Assembly (NCBI GenBank): GCA_025352325.1
Contig: JANXTR010000024.1
Span: forward strand, 1-44,506
Length of the DNA: 44,506 nt
Direction: 5' to 3'
DNA from: Microbacteriaceae bacterium
GTDB taxonomy: Bacteria; Actinomycetota; Actinomycetes; Actinomycetales; Microbacteriaceae
Under the pieces are notes generated by a model. That model saw only the letters and a program-made list of their open reading frames with translations. It was not told the origin of the DNA and ran no database searches. Each line of letters begins with the position of its first letter. The stretch's first letter is position 1. Both the position numbers and the translations under genes were made by a program. This document shows, piece after piece, positions 6,916 through 17,638 of the stretch.

Positions 6916-8931
6916 ATGGACATCAAGCGCATTCTTCGCGGGCCGTTGGTCTACATCGTCCTGGGCGTTCTCGCCCTCTGGATCGGTTTCAGCTTGCTCA
7001 CCGGCTCCGGCGCGCGCCAGATCACGACGGAGGAGGGCCTCGGCCTCCTCAGTGACAACGGCGTCAAGACGGTCAAGATCTACGACAGCGAGCAGCGCGT
7101 CGATCTGACCCTCAAGTCGGCGTACACCGACGCCACCGGCCAAAACCTCGGCACGACAGTGCAGTTCAACTATGTGGCCGCCCGCGGCGCCGACGTCGTC
7201 AAGGCCGTGGACGCGTCCAGCGCGAAGTACGACGACGTGCCCCCCTCGACCAACTGGGTGCTGAGCCTGCTGAGCATCCTCGGCCCGATCCTGCTGGTCG
7301 GGCTGTTCGCGTGGTTCCTGCTCTCGAGCATGCAGGGCGGCGGCAACCGCGTCATGCAGTTCGGCAAGTCGAAGGCGAAGCTCGTCTCAAAGGAGAGCCC
7401 GAAGGTGACCTTCGCGGACGTCGCGGGCTCCGACGAGGCTGTCGAAGAGCTCGAGGAGATCAAGGACTTCCTGAAGGACCCGTCGCGCTTCCAGGCGGTC
7501 GGAGCCCGCATCCCGAAGGGCGTGCTGCTGTACGGCCCTCCCGGAACCGGTAAGACCCTGCTGGCCCGCGCCGTCGCGGGGGAGGCCGGCGTGCCGTTCT
7601 ACTCGATCTCGGGATCCGACTTCGTCGAGATGTTCGTGGGCGTCGGCGCCAGCCGTGTGCGCGACCTGTTTGAGCAGGCGAAGCAGAACTCGCCCGCCAT
7701 CATCTTCGTCGACGAGATCGATGCCGTCGGTCGTCACCGGGGCTCCGGTATGGGCGGTGGTCACGACGAGCGCGAGCAGACCCTCAACCAGCTGCTCGTC
7801 GAAATGGACGGCTTCGACGTCAAGACCAACGTCATTCTGATCGCGGCCACCAACCGGCCAGACATCCTCGACCCGGCCCTGCTGCGTCCCGGTCGCTTCG
7901 ACCGCCAGATCGGCGTCGACGCGCCCGACCTCAAGGGCCGCAAGAAGATCCTCGAGGTGCACTCCAAAGGAAAGCCGATGGCCAAGGGCGTCAACCTCGA
8001 GGTCCTCGCGCGGAAGACGCCGGGCTTCACCGGTGCCGACCTGGCCAATGTGCTCAACGAGGCGGCGCTGCTCACCGCGCGCTCCAACGCGCAGCTGATC
8101 GACAACCGTGCGCTGGATGAGGCGGTCGACCGCGTCATGGCCGGTCCGCAGCGCCGCACGCGTCTGATGAACGACAAGGAGAAGCTCATCACGGCGTACC
8201 ACGAGGGCGGACACGCGCTCGCGGCGGCCTCGATGCGCCACACCGACCCAGTCACCAAGGTGACGATCCTTCCGCGCGGACGCGCCCTCGGCTACACGAT
8301 GGTGCTTCCGCTCGAGGACAAGTACTCGATCACCCGCAACGAACTGCTCGACCAGTTGGCCTACGCCATGGGCGGTCGTGTCGCCGAGGAGATGGTGTTC
8401 CACGACCCGACAACGGGTGCGTCGAACGACATCGAAAAGGCCACGAGTATCGCGCGCAAGATGGTCACCGAATACGGCATGAGCTCGGCCATCGGTTCGG
8501 TCAAGCTCGGCGGGGCGCAGGGCGAGATGTTCCTCGGTCGCGACATCGGCGGCCAACGTGACTACTCCGAGGAGATCGCCGAGAAGGTCGACGCCGAGGT
8601 GCGGTTGCTCATCGAGCAGGCACATGACGAGGCCTGGCAGGTGCTGAACACCAACCGCGACATCCTCGACAACCTCGCCAAGGAGCTGATGGAGAAGGAG
8701 ACGTTGGATCACGACCAGCTCGCCGCCATCTTCACCAAGGTCAAGCGTCTGCCCGAGCGGCCGCAGTGGCTATCGAGCAAGAAGCGCCCGATCAGCGACG
8801 TGCCGCCCATCAAGATCGCGGCGAAGGCCCCGGTCGACCAGGGGATCGTCGATGGCGGCGTCGACTCGAAACCGACCCGCCCCGCGCGCACCCCCCGCCC
8901 GCGCAAGACACCCGGCATCGCCACCGCCTAG
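6916..8931 (+). CDS. ftsH: ATP-dependent zinc metalloprotease FtsH
   Basis: FtsH is a membrane-anchored hexameric AAA+ protease that degrades misfolded membrane proteins and some regulators. The 671-residue product has two transmembrane segments (about 10-28 and 115-137) flanking an external domain, then an AAA module with Walker A GPPGTGKT (207-214), Walker B IIFVDEID (262-269) and the second region of homology around [19 protein letters not shown]. The zinc site HEGGH is at 429-433. The C-terminal tail after about residue 620 is Pro/Arg/Lys-rich, as in other actinobacteria. It follows hpt by 119 bases and precedes folE by seven. Confidence 0.98.
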   Translation: MDIKRILRGPLVYIVLGVLALWIGFSLLTGSGARQITTEEGLGLLSDNGVKTVKIYDSEQRVDLTLKSAYTDATGQNLGTTVQFNYVAARGADVVKAVDASSAKYDDVPPSTNWVLSLLSILGPILLVGLFAWFLLSSMQGGGNRVMQFGKSKAKLVSKESPKVTFADVAGSDEAVEELEEIKDFLKDPSRFQAVGARIPKGVLLYGPPGTGKTLLARAVAGEAGVPFYSISGSDFVEMFVGVGASRVRDLFEQAKQNSPAIIFVDEIDAVGRHRGSGMGGGHDEREQTLNQLLVEMDGFDVKTNVILIAATNRPDILDPALLRPGRFDRQIGVDAPDLKGRKKILEVHSKGKPMAKGVNLEVLARKTPGFTGADLANVLNEAALLTARSNAQLIDNRALDEAVDRVMAGPQRRTRLMNDKEKLITAYHEGGHALAAASMRHTDPVTKVTILPRGRALGYTMVLPLEDKYSITRNELLDQLAYAMGGRVAEEMVFHDPTTGASNDIEKATSIARKMVTEYGMSSAIGSVKLGGAQGEMFLGRDIGGQRDYSEEIAEKVDAEVRLLIEQAHDEAWQVLNTNRDILDNLAKELMEKETLDHDQLAAIFTKVKRLPERPQWLSSKKRPISDVPPIKIAAKAPVDQGIVDGGVDSKPTRPARTPRPRKTPGIATA

Positions 8932-8938
8932 GAGCACC

Positions 8939-9520
8939 GTGATCGACTCCGGACGCATCGAGGCGGCCGTGGCCGAACTCCTCGCCGCTATCGGAGAGGA
9001 TGCGTCGCGGCCCGGATTGGCGGCCACGCCGACCCGTGTCGCCGAGGCGTACGGCGAGTTCTTCGCCGGGCTCGAGCAGGATCCACTCGAGCCGTTGCGC
9101 GGGGCGTCCGAGTATCTCGCCGCCCCCGGCGAGCTCGGGGAGCTCGTGCTGCTGCGCGACATCCGGTTCCGATCAATCTGCGAACACCACCTACTGCCCT
9201 TCACCGGCGTCGCGCACCTGGCCTACCTGCCGGGCGAGCGGATCGTCGGGCTCGGACGCCTGCCTCAGCTCGTCGACATTCTGGCCGCGCGTCCGCAACT
9301 GCAGGAGCGGCTGGGGGAAGAGATCGCCTCGGCGATCGACGAGGGCCTGACCCCTCGCGGCGTGCTCGTGGTGCTCGATGCCCGGCACAGCTGCGTGACC
9401 TCGCGCGGCGGCCGCCAGGTCGACAGCTCGACCGTCACGATTGCGAGTCGCGGCGCGCTGAGCGACCCGGTCGAGCGGGCCGAGGCGATGGGCCTCATCG
9501 CCGCCGGGGTCCTGACGTGA
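8939..9520 (+). CDS. folE: GTP cyclohydrolase I
   Basis: FolE opens GTP to dihydroneopterin triphosphate, the first step of folate synthesis. The 193-residue product contains RDIRFRSICEHHLLPFTGVA, with the zinc ligands Cys and His, and DARHSCVTSRGGRQVDSSTV, with the second zinc cysteine. The GTG at 8939 is chosen over an earlier in-frame ATG at 8852 because AGGAG lies five bases before it and the earlier start would lie within ftsH. It heads the run folE-folP-folB-folK, each overlapping the next by four bases. Confidence 0.96.
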   Translation: MIDSGRIEAAVAELLAAIGEDASRPGLAATPTRVAEAYGEFFAGLEQDPLEPLRGASEYLAAPGELGELVLLRDIRFRSICEHHLLPFTGVAHLAYLPGERIVGLGRLPQLVDILAARPQLQERLGEEIASAIDEGLTPRGVLVVLDARHSCVTSRGGRQVDSSTVTIASRGALSDPVERAEAMGLIAAGVLT

Positions 9521-10365
9521 AGGTTCAGCAGCCGACCCAGATCATGGGCATTCTCAATGTCACGCCGGATTCGTTCAGTGATGGCGGCAGGTACACGACG
9601 GTGGATGCTGCCGTCACCCACGCCGTCGCCATGATCGAGCAGGGGGCGAGCATCGTCGACGTCGGCGGGGAGTCCACGCGGCCGGGAGCCGCCGCGGTCG
9701 ACGCGAAGACCGAACGCAAGCGGATCGTACCGGTGGTCCGCGAGTTGGTGGCCCGCGGCATCCCGGTCAGCATCGACACTCGCCGGGCGCGCGTCGCCCT
9801 GGCGGCGGTGGAGGCGGGCGCCCAGCTGATCAACGATGTCTCGGGCGGCCTCTCGGACCCCGAGATGGCACGCGTGGTCGCCGAGACGGGCGTGCTCTAC
9901 GCCGTCATGCACTGGCGGGAGGGCGGAGCGGATGCGACTCCCGACTACCGCAACGTCGTCAGCGAGGTGCGCCGTGAGCTGAAAGACCGCATCGCGCACC
10001 TGATCGTGGAGGGCGTGAAGCCCGAGCAGATCATCGTCGACCCGGGCATCGGCTTCGGCAAGACGCCGGAGCAGAACTGGCAGCTGCTCGGTCACCTGCC
10101 GCAGATCGCGTCACTCGGGCACGGGGTGCTCGTCGGGGCGTCGCGCAAGCGCTTCCTGGGTGCGCTGCTGCCCGACATCCACGCCGACGCGGCCGTCGGC
10201 GACACCCGGACCGACACCGACATCTCTCAGCGGGATGCCCCGACCGCCGTGATCAGCGCACTCGCCGCGCGGTCCGGTGCCTGGGCGGTGCGCGTGCACG
10301 ACGTCGCGTCGAGCCGGCTCGCGCTGGACGTCGCCGAGCACTGGCGGATCGGCGCCGCCACGTGA
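9517..10365 (+). CDS. folP: Dihydropteroate synthase
   Basis: FolP joins 6-hydroxymethyl-dihydropterin pyrophosphate to para-aminobenzoate and is the target of sulfonamides. The 282-residue TIM barrel shows MGILNVTPDSFSDGG at residues 10-24, VDVGGESTRPGA, SIDTRRARVA, LINDVSGG, DPGIGFGKT and GASRKRFLG, all family hallmarks. It starts with a GTG that overlaps the folE stop (GTGA). The substrates are linked to its neighbours folB and folK, which supply the pterin. Confidence 0.97.
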   Translation: MKVQQPTQIMGILNVTPDSFSDGGRYTTVDAAVTHAVAMIEQGASIVDVGGESTRPGAAAVDAKTERKRIVPVVRELVARGIPVSIDTRRARVALAAVEAGAQLINDVSGGLSDPEMARVVAETGVLYAVMHWREGGADATPDYRNVVSEVRRELKDRIAHLIVEGVKPEQIIVDPGIGFGKTPEQNWQLLGHLPQIASLGHGVLVGASRKRFLGALLPDIHADAAVGDTRTDTDISQRDAPTAVISALAARSGAWAVRVHDVASSRLALDVAEHWRIGAAT

Positions 10366-10796
10366 GCGCCGTGCCGGGCTCCGCTGCGGATGACGCGACG
10401 ACTCGCGACCGCCTCACGCTGACCGGTCTGCGCGCCGACGCCTTCCACGGTGTGTTCGAGCACGAGCGCGTCAACGGCCAGCCCTTCGTGATCGACGTGG
10501 TGGTGCACCTGTCTCTCGCGGAGGCCGGTGGGTCCGATCGCCTTGAACAGACCATCCACTACGGCGAACTGGCCGAGGCCGTGGTCGGTGCGGTGGAGCG
10601 CGATCCGGTGGACCTCATCGAGACGGTCGCCGAGCGGATCGCGTCGCTGGTGCTGGAGCAGCCGCGCGCGGAGGTCGTCGAGGTCACCGTGCACAAGCCG
10701 AGCGCCCCGATCACGGTGCCGTTCGACGACGTGAGCGTCACCATCATCCGGAGTCGCTCGACCATCCGGAGCCGCTCGACGGAGGGCGGCGAATGA
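10362..10796 (+). CDS. folB: Dihydroneopterin aldolase
   Basis: FolB splits 7,8-dihydroneopterin to 6-hydroxymethyl-dihydropterin and glycolaldehyde. The 144-residue product has LRADAFHGVFEHERVNGQPF near the N-terminus and TIHYGELAEAV in the middle, with the usual catalytic lysine region VTVHKPSAPI at the end of the fold. It starts at a GTG overlapping the folP stop. The last 12 residues before the terminal GGE are two copies of IRSRST, from an 18-bp duplication; this tail lies beyond the conserved fold and is probably neutral. Confidence 0.95.
   Translation: MSAVPGSAADDATTRDRLTLTGLRADAFHGVFEHERVNGQPFVIDVVVHLSLAEAGGSDRLEQTIHYGELAEAVVGAVERDPVDLIETVAERIASLVLEQPRAEVVEVTVHKPSAPITVPFDDVSVTIIRSRSTIRSRSTEGGE
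10746..10781 (+). repeat. 18-bp tandem duplication at the end of folB
   Basis: ATCCGGAGTCGCTCGACC (10746-10763) is followed directly by ATCCGGAGCCGCTCGACG (10764-10781), differing at two positions. It repeats six codons in frame. Confidence 0.85.
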
Positions 10797-11302
10797 GCGT
10801 CACGAAGCGCCTGATCGAGGCGCCGGCCGTCATCGCCGTCGGGGCGAACCTCGGCGACCGCCGGGCGACGCTACTGGCCGCGGTCCGGGAGCTGGCTTCC
10901 ACCGACGGCGTCACGGTGACCGCGATCTCGGCCGCCCTCGAGACGCCGGCGCTGCGTCCCGAGGGCGTCGATCCGGATGCCCCCGCCTACCTCAACGCGG
11001 TGGTGCTGGTCACCACGACCCGCACGCCGGATGACCTGCTCACGGTGCTCAACGCGATCGAGCAGGCCCACGGGCGGGTGCGCGCGGAGCGCTGGGGGGA
11101 TCGCACTCTCGACCTCGACATCGTCGACTTCGCCGGGATCACGAGCAGCAGCGAGCGCCTGACGCTGCCGCACCCGCGTGCGTTCGAGCGCGACTTCGTG
11201 CTGACACCGTGGCTCGAGGTCGACCCGCAGGCCGAACTGCCGGGTCATGGCTCGGTCGCCGCGCTCGTCGCCGCGATGCACGCCAGGGAGAAGGATCGAT
11301 GA
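10793..11302 (+). CDS. folK: 2-amino-4-hydroxy-6-hydroxymethyldihydropteridine pyrophosphokinase
   Basis: FolK transfers pyrophosphate from ATP to 6-hydroxymethyl-dihydropterin, making the substrate of FolP. The 169-residue product shows VGANLGDRRATL, the ALRPEGVD/AYLNAVV segment, and the HPPK signature ERWGDRTLDLDIVDF with the two magnesium-binding aspartates, then LPHPRAFERDFVLTPW. It starts at ATG 10793, overlapping the folB stop by four bases, and its own stop overlaps the next gene by four. Confidence 0.96.
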   Translation: MSVTKRLIEAPAVIAVGANLGDRRATLLAAVRELASTDGVTVTAISAALETPALRPEGVDPDAPAYLNAVVLVTTTRTPDDLLTVLNAIEQAHGRVRAERWGDRTLDLDIVDFAGITSSSERLTLPHPRAFERDFVLTPWLEVDPQAELPGHGSVAALVAAMHAREKDR

Positions 11303-11784
11303 CCCGCACCCGACCCGGGCCTCTCGTCGCGCTCGCCGTCATCGGGACGGTCGTCGGATTCCTGCTGCAGATCGCGCTCGCTGCCGCGAGCCTGCCCAAG
11401 CTGCGCGTCGAGTACACCTTCGCCGTGACCATCGGACTGATCGCTCTCGTGATCGTGATCCTCGCGGTTCCCGTGTACCGGGCGACGCACGGCCCGCTGC
11501 GACGCCCGGTCGACTCCTTCTACGCGACGCGCGTGCTCGCTCTCGCGAAGGCGTCGAGCCTCGCCGGTGCGCTGCTCGTGGGTCTGGGACTCGGGCTGGC
11601 GCTCGATCTGCTGGTCCGCTCCAGCACGACGACGGGCGACCTGGTGGCACGCGATCTGTCGACGCTGGGTTCGGCCATCCTGCTGCTCGCGGCGGGCCTG
11701 ATCGCCGAGTTCCTCTGCCGCGTCCCCCCGCAGGACGATGACGACGATCACTCGGATCGCGGCCCCGAGCGCGTGCATCTGTAG
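11299..11784 (+). CDS. DUF3180 family membrane protein
   Basis: The 161-residue protein has four hydrophobic segments (about 12-32, 42-62, 88-108 and 125-145), a charged loop RATHGPLRRPVDSFYATRVLALAKAS and an acidic C-terminus with five consecutive Asp. It matches the DUF3180 family, which sits directly after folK in many actinobacteria; the function is unknown. The ATG at 11299 overlaps the folK stop as ATGA; an in-frame upstream start at 11209 would lie within folK and is unlikely. Confidence 0.88.
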   Translation: MTRTRPGPLVALAVIGTVVGFLLQIALAAASLPKLRVEYTFAVTIGLIALVIVILAVPVYRATHGPLRRPVDSFYATRVLALAKASSLAGALLVGLGLGLALDLLVRSSTTTGDLVARDLSTLGSAILLLAAGLIAEFLCRVPPQDDDDDHSDRGPERVHL

Positions 11785-11787
11785 CGT
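11782..11787 (+). promoter_or_regulatory. -10 box within the stop region of the DUF3180 gene, for leaderless PH-domain gene
   Basis: TAGCGT contains the DUF3180 stop codon and ends seven bases before the GTG at 11795. The position fits a leaderless transcript starting at that GTG and argues for it over the alternative GTG at 11786. Confidence 0.45.
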
Positions 11788-11794
11788 GGACGCC

Positions 11795-12358
11795 GTGACC
11801 GATCCCCAGACACCGCCGGTCACCCCGCCGGTAGCCCCTCCCGCGGCCGCCCCGTCGGCTTCCCGATTGCTCGATCCCTTCGCCGTCGACCCCGCCTTGG
11901 GCGAGTGGAGACGCGTCTCGTCGCGCTACCTGTGGGTCGATCTGCTCGGTGGTCTTTTCGGCACGGTGGTCTTCACCGCCATCTCATCGATCCCGTTCTG
12001 GCTGAGCGGCGTGGTCTGGCTGCTCGTGATCCCGGCGGTGGTGCTGGTGACCGGGTTGATCATCGCCGCGTTCGTGCCGCGTCGCGTGCGAGCCATCGGC
12101 TACCAGCTGCGGGCCGACGACTTCCTGGTGCGGCGCGGGATCATGTTCCAGCGTTTCGCGGCGGTCCCGTACGGCCGGATGCAGCTGGTCGACATCAACC
12201 GCGGCCCCCTTGACCGGGCGCTGGGCCTCGCCGAGCTGAAACTGGTGACCGCCGCATCCGCCAGCAATGTGGCAGTGCCGGGCCTGCCGATGGCCGACGC
12301 CGAAGCGCTGCGCGACCGGCTGGTGGAGCTGGCGGAGAGCCGCCGGGCCGGGCTGTGA
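11795..12358 (+). CDS. Bacterial PH-domain membrane protein (YdbS-like)
   Basis: About 187 residues. A Pro/Ala-rich N-terminus is followed by two transmembrane segments (roughly 55-95) and a bacterial PH (bPH2, formerly DUF304) domain starting around VRAIGYQLRADDFLVRRGIMF, with the family motif RMQLVDINRGPLDRALGLAEL. The function of the YdbS/YdbT families is not established; a role at the membrane is inferred. It overlaps the next, larger PH-domain gene by four bases, and the pairing is conserved (ydbS-ydbT). GTG at 11786 is an alternative start. Confidence 0.85.
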   Translation: MTDPQTPPVTPPVAPPAAAPSASRLLDPFAVDPALGEWRRVSSRYLWVDLLGGLFGTVVFTAISSIPFWLSGVVWLLVIPAVVLVTGLIIAAFVPRRVRAIGYQLRADDFLVRRGIMFQRFAAVPYGRMQLVDINRGPLDRALGLAELKLVTAASASNVAVPGLPMADAEALRDRLVELAESRRAGL

Positions 12359-13971
12359 CCGATCGCGCGGGCGCCCGGCGCTTCGTCAGAGAGGCCGAGA
12401 ACCTGGCAGACGGCGAGTGGCACCGGCTGCATCCCGCGACCCCGTTGCTGCGAGGTGGCTTCGCCTTCGTGGCGATCGTCGGATTCGTGATCGCGAACCT
12501 GCGCGAACGCATCCTCGACTTCTTCGTCGGCGGTCGCCCCGCCTACGCAGGCGGCGGCGACCCGCTCGACCTGATCGTGGAGCGCGGGCTGATCCCGCTG
12601 GCCCTGCTCGCGGTGCTCGTGATTCTGCTGATCGTGATCGCGATCTTCTGGCTCTCGTGGCGCGTGCACAGCTTCCGGATCACCGACGAGCTCGTGGAAG
12701 TGCGCAGCGGCATCCTGTTCCGCACCAACCGTCGCGGGCGTCTCGACCGCATCCAGGGCATCAACGTCGGCCGCCCGCTGTTCGCACGGCTTTTCGGTGC
12801 TGCCCGGCTCGACATCAACGTCGCGGGCCACGACGCGAACGTGCAGCTCGCCTACCTCTCGGGGCGCAACGCCGACGCCCTGCGTCACGTGATCCTGAAG
12901 CTCGCCTCCGGCACGCGCGACGCGGAGTCGCGAGCCCGGGATGCCGGGGCCACCGCTCCCGAACACGACGGCTCGCTCGGCGGCATCGTGAGTCAGCGCG
13001 CCCGTGAGTTCCTCGCACCGGAGTATTCCGCCGTACACCGCGATGCCGAGCTCGCCCCCACCTCGGTCGTCGCGATGCACACCGGCCGCCTGCTCGGGGC
13101 GACGGTCCTGCACGACCGCACCGTGATCTTCGTGCTCCTGGTGATCACCGGCATTGTGCTCGCGAGCCTCGCCCACGCCTTCTTTGTGCTCTTCGGTGTC
13201 GTGCCGCTACTGTTCGGCGTCGGCTCGCAGATCGTTCGACGGTTCTCGCGCTCGCTCCGCTACACGATCGCGGCGACCCCCGACGGCGTGCGCGTCGGCT
13301 ACGGCCTGCTCTCGACGAGCAACGAGACGCTGCCGCCCGGTCGCATCCACTCGATCGAGATTCAGCAGCCGCTGCTCTGGCGACCCGCCGGCTGGTGGGA
13401 GGTGCGCATCAATCTGGCCGCCCACTCGGACCGCCAGGAGGGCGGCCGCCGCACCTCCACGATCCTGCCGGTCGGCAGCCGCGCCGAGGTGTTCGCGGTG
13501 CTCGAGCTGGTGTTCCCCGAGATCGTGGATGCCGGGGTGCGCGCCCACCTGGAGGCCGGCCTGTCGCGCGCGACCCCGGGCGACGGCTTCACCACCTCAC
13601 CCCGCCGGGCCGTGGTGCTCCGGTGGTTCTCGTGGCGCCGCAACGGGTTCACCCTCGAGCCGGCCGCCGTGCTACTGCGCCGCGGCGCGATCTGGCGCTC
13701 GCTGGTGCTCGTGCCGACCGCGCGCATGCAGAGCGTCTCGCTGCACCAGGGCCCGTTGCTGCGGATGCTGCGCCTCGCCGACGTCCACGTGCACACCGTC
13801 ACGGGGCCGATCCGGGCCACACTCGGGGCGCTGGACGCGGCGGACGCCACGCGCTTCTTCCGCGAGGTGGCGGCCAGCGGGGTCGTGGCTGCCGCTGTCG
13901 ATCGGAGCCATCGCTGGGCGGCGCATCCCGCGACGCCCACGTCGCGACCCCTGTCAGGTGGCGCAGCGTGA
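12355..13971 (+). CDS. Large PH-domain membrane protein (YdbT-like)
   Basis: The 538-residue protein contains several bacterial PH repeats between transmembrane pairs. The first follows WRVHSFRITDELVEVRSGIL with RRGRLDRIQGINVGRPLFARL; the second follows LRYTIAATPDGVRVGYGLL with PPGRIHSIEIQQPLLWRP; a third has ARMQSVSLHQGPLLRMLRLA. Hydrophobic pairs are near residues 38-53, 76-100 and 250-290. It starts with GTG overlapping the stop of the smaller partner, so the two are translated together. The function is unknown. Confidence 0.87.
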   Translation: MTDRAGARRFVREAENLADGEWHRLHPATPLLRGGFAFVAIVGFVIANLRERILDFFVGGRPAYAGGGDPLDLIVERGLIPLALLAVLVILLIVIAIFWLSWRVHSFRITDELVEVRSGILFRTNRRGRLDRIQGINVGRPLFARLFGAARLDINVAGHDANVQLAYLSGRNADALRHVILKLASGTRDAESRARDAGATAPEHDGSLGGIVSQRAREFLAPEYSAVHRDAELAPTSVVAMHTGRLLGATVLHDRTVIFVLLVITGIVLASLAHAFFVLFGVVPLLFGVGSQIVRRFSRSLRYTIAATPDGVRVGYGLLSTSNETLPPGRIHSIEIQQPLLWRPAGWWEVRINLAAHSDRQEGGRRTSTILPVGSRAEVFAVLELVFPEIVDAGVRAHLEAGLSRATPGDGFTTSPRRAVVLRWFSWRRNGFTLEPAAVLLRRGAIWRSLVLVPTARMQSVSLHQGPLLRMLRLADVHVHTVTGPIRATLGALDAADATRFFREVAASGVVAAAVDRSHRWAAHPATPTSRPLSGGAA

Positions 13972-14705
13972 GCGACTCCCGGACGACGCCGAGACGCGAT
14001 GGCCGCCTCGGCATCGGCATCATCGGTGCCGGACACGTCGGCCCGGTGATTGGGGCCGCGCTCGGCGGCGCGGGTCACGCGATCGTCGGCATCGCCACGC
14101 TCTCGGAATCCGGCCGCGACCGGGCCGACGCGCTGCTGCCGGGCGTCCCGGTGCTCTCCATCCCCGACGTGATCGAACGCAGCGAGCTCGTGATCCTGGC
14201 GGTTCCGGAGTCGGAGCTCGCGTCGCTCGTGTCCGGGTTGGCGGCGACCGGCGCGTGGCAGGTCGGGCAGCTCGTCGCCCACACCGCACCCGGGCTCGGG
14301 ATCGGGGTGCTGGCGCCGGCACTGGCGGCGGGCGCGATCCCGCTCGCGATCCATCCGGCCATGGACTTCACGGGCACCAGCATCGACCTCACCCGTCTGC
14401 GAGAGAGCTGGTGCGTCGTCACGGCGCCGACGCCCGTGTTGCCGATCGCGCAGGCGCTCGTGGTCGAGATGGGCTCGGAGCCGATCGTCGTCGCGGAAGC
14501 CGATCGGGCCGCATACGCGGAGGCGATCGCGACCGCGCGCGGCTTCTCGGCCGCGATCGTCGCGCAGGCGTCCGGGATGCTGCGCGACATCGGCGTCGAG
14601 AGCCCTGGCAGGTTGCTGGGCCCGCTGGTGCGCTCGAGCGTGGAGAACGCGCTCGCGGGTGCCGACTCGGAGGGCGCGGCGCCCCTGCTCCCAGCGGTCG
14701 ACTAG
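13968..14705 (+). CDS. Rossmann-fold DUF2520 protein
   Basis: The 245-residue product starts at a GTG overlapping the upstream stop by four bases. Residues 12-40 form a dinucleotide-binding fold (GIGIIGAGHVGPVIGAALG), and the second half contains HPAMDFTGT and the helical DUF2520-type region with ARGFSAAIVAQASGML. It resembles NADP-dependent reductases of the prephenate dehydrogenase/ketopantoate reductase type. In many actinobacteria this family sits directly before panC, suggesting a link with pantothenate synthesis that is not demonstrated. The long upstream in-frame extension is inside the PH-domain gene and was not used. Confidence 0.88.
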   Translation: MSDSRTTPRRDGRLGIGIIGAGHVGPVIGAALGGAGHAIVGIATLSESGRDRADALLPGVPVLSIPDVIERSELVILAVPESELASLVSGLAATGAWQVGQLVAHTAPGLGIGVLAPALAAGAIPLAIHPAMDFTGTSIDLTRLRESWCVVTAPTPVLPIAQALVVEMGSEPIVVAEADRAAYAEAIATARGFSAAIVAQASGMLRDIGVESPGRLLGPLVRSSVENALAGADSEGAAPLLPAVD

Positions 14706-14805
14706 CCGGATCGCGGGCGGGCGAGGAGTGCGATGACGGCCGCGACCCTCGGCGATCGGTAGCATCGTCCGAGGCGCGGCGAAGTCGTGCGCGCGAGGAG
14801 GAACA

Positions 14806-15678
14806 GTGACCAGACCCACCGTGGTCACCACCATCGCGGAACTTCGCGCGGGGCTCGCCGCTCGGGCCGCCGGCCGCGGTTCCGGCAGCACCCCCGGGTC
14901 GGTCGCGCTCGTCCCGACGATGGGTGCGCTGCACGACGGGCACCTCGCCCTGGTCGAGCGGGCGGCCGAGCTCGCCGACACGGTCGTCGTGTCGATCTTC
15001 GTGAATCCGCTGCAGTTCGGGCCCGAGGAGGATCTCGACAAGTACCCGCGCGATCTCGAGGCCGATCTCGAGGCCCTGGACCCGTTCGACGTGGCGTTCG
15101 TATTCGCGCCCACCGCATCCGAGATGTATCCGAAGGGCGCCGCTCAGGTGCACGTGATCGGCGGCCCAGTCGCGGAGCTGTTCGAGGGGCGCGCCCGTCC
15201 CGGCCACTTCGACGGCGTGCTGACCGTCGTCTCCAAGCTACTCAACATCGCGCAGCCCGACGTCGTGCTGTTCGGTCAGAAGGATGCGCAGCAGGTGTTT
15301 CTCGTGCGTCAACTGGTCGACGACCTGAACTTTCCCACGAAGGTCGAGATCGTCGAGACGGTCCGCGCGGACGACGGCCTCGCACTCAGCAGCCGCAACC
15401 GCTACCTCAACGGCGACGAGCGCCGCGCGGCCGTGGCGATCAGCCGGGCACTCGAGGCCGCCTCGTCCGGAGCCGATCGTGGGATCGACGCCGTGTTGGC
15501 GGCCGCGCAGTCGGTGTTCATGGATGAGCGGCTGGTTAGGCTGGAGTACCTGAAGGTCGTGAACCCGAAGACCTTCCTGCCCGTCGATGACGGCTACCGG
15601 GGCCCCGTGCGCGTGCTGATCGCCGCCCGGGTGGGCTCGGCCCGGCTCATCGACAACGACGCCATCTACCTGAACTGA
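14806..15678 (+). CDS. panC: Pantoate-beta-alanine ligase
   Basis: PanC joins pantoate and beta-alanine with ATP to make pantothenate. The 290-residue product shows [17 protein letters not shown] (the HIGH-like motif), [20 protein letters not shown], the [16 protein letters not shown] segment, FGQKDAQQ and ALSSRNRYL. The GTG at 14806 has GAGGAGGA at a good distance. The 100 bases before it contain no other gene. It is followed after seven bases by lysS. Confidence 0.97.
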   Translation: MTRPTVVTTIAELRAGLAARAAGRGSGSTPGSVALVPTMGALHDGHLALVERAAELADTVVVSIFVNPLQFGPEEDLDKYPRDLEADLEALDPFDVAFVFAPTASEMYPKGAAQVHVIGGPVAELFEGRARPGHFDGVLTVVSKLLNIAQPDVVLFGQKDAQQVFLVRQLVDDLNFPTKVEIVETVRADDGLALSSRNRYLNGDERRAAVAISRALEAASSGADRGIDAVLAAAQSVFMDERLVRLEYLKVVNPKTFLPVDDGYRGPVRVLIAARVGSARLIDNDAIYLN

Positions 15679-15685
15679 GCTGCGC

Positions 15686-17220
<1,535 letters not shown>

Positions 17221-17221
<1 letters not shown>

Positions 17222-17385
17222 TGAGCGACGGCCTGCCTCCGCAGCGCTCGCCCCGGAAACCGGAGCTCACGGCGGAGGAGAAGCGGCGCCAGCTGCTCAT
17301 CCGCGTCGGCGTCTGGATCGTCGTGGGCGGCATCGGCCTGTACCTCGTGATCTCGGGCATCGTCGGCATCATCGCGAAGGGCTAG
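17221..17385 (+). CDS. Small membrane protein downstream of lysS (54 residues)
   Basis: The ATG at 17221 overlaps the lysS TGA by one base. The product has a charged N-terminal half (PRKPELTAEEKRRQLL) and one hydrophobic helix at about residues 31-50 (GVWIVVGGIGLYLVISGIVG). Translation coupled to lysS and the strongly G/C-biased third positions support it as a real gene. The family was not recognised; comparable small proteins accompany lysS in other Microbacteriaceae, but that cannot be checked here. Confidence 0.75.
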
Positions 17386-17393
17386 GCCGCCGG

Positions 17394-17483
17394 ATGGACC
17401 GCCGCACCTCGCGAATCGTCGCCGTCGGGGGGCTCGTCGTGATCCTGATCGCGATCGCGGTGGCGTTCCTGATTCAGCGCTGA
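17394..17483 (+). CDS. Putative 29-residue membrane miniprotein
   Basis: An ATG at 17394, eight bases after the previous stop, opens a 29-codon frame giving MDRRTSRIVAV, a hydrophobic run of about 19 residues and a terminal QR. Nearly all third positions are G or C, as in the surrounding genes. One basic N-terminus plus one helix suggests an N-in, C-out single-pass peptide. No clear ribosome binding site is seen, so it would depend on coupling. It ends just before the promoter of the next operon. Confidence 0.5.
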   Translation: MDRRTSRIVAVGGLVVILIAIAVAFLIQR

Positions 17484-17490
17484 ACCAGAC

Positions 17491-17520
17491 TTGACGGCCG
17501 AGCGGCGGTCGGTGCATACT
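17491..17520 (+). promoter_or_regulatory. Promoter of the LacI-sugar transporter operon
   Basis: TTGACG (17491-17496) and CATACT (17515-17520) are separated by 18 bases. The expected start point is near 17527, a little over ten bases before the operator palindrome. Confidence 0.65.
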
Positions 17521-17539
17521 AATGAAAGTGGCGTAATGG

Positions 17540-17551
17540 TTAATCGATTAA
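17540..17551. promoter_or_regulatory. LacI-family operator
   Basis: TTAATCGATTAA is a perfect 12-bp palindrome with the central CG typical of LacI-family sites. It lies just downstream of the predicted start point and upstream of the repressor gene, a position that allows self-repression and control of the whole operon. No second copy was seen before the binding-protein gene. Confidence 0.7.
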
Positions 17552-17638
17552 GCACTCAATCGGAAGAACACCGCCCCGCACTCGCGCGTGACAAACGCGC
17601 AATCGACCGACGATGCTTTAACGATGAAGCGGAACACG

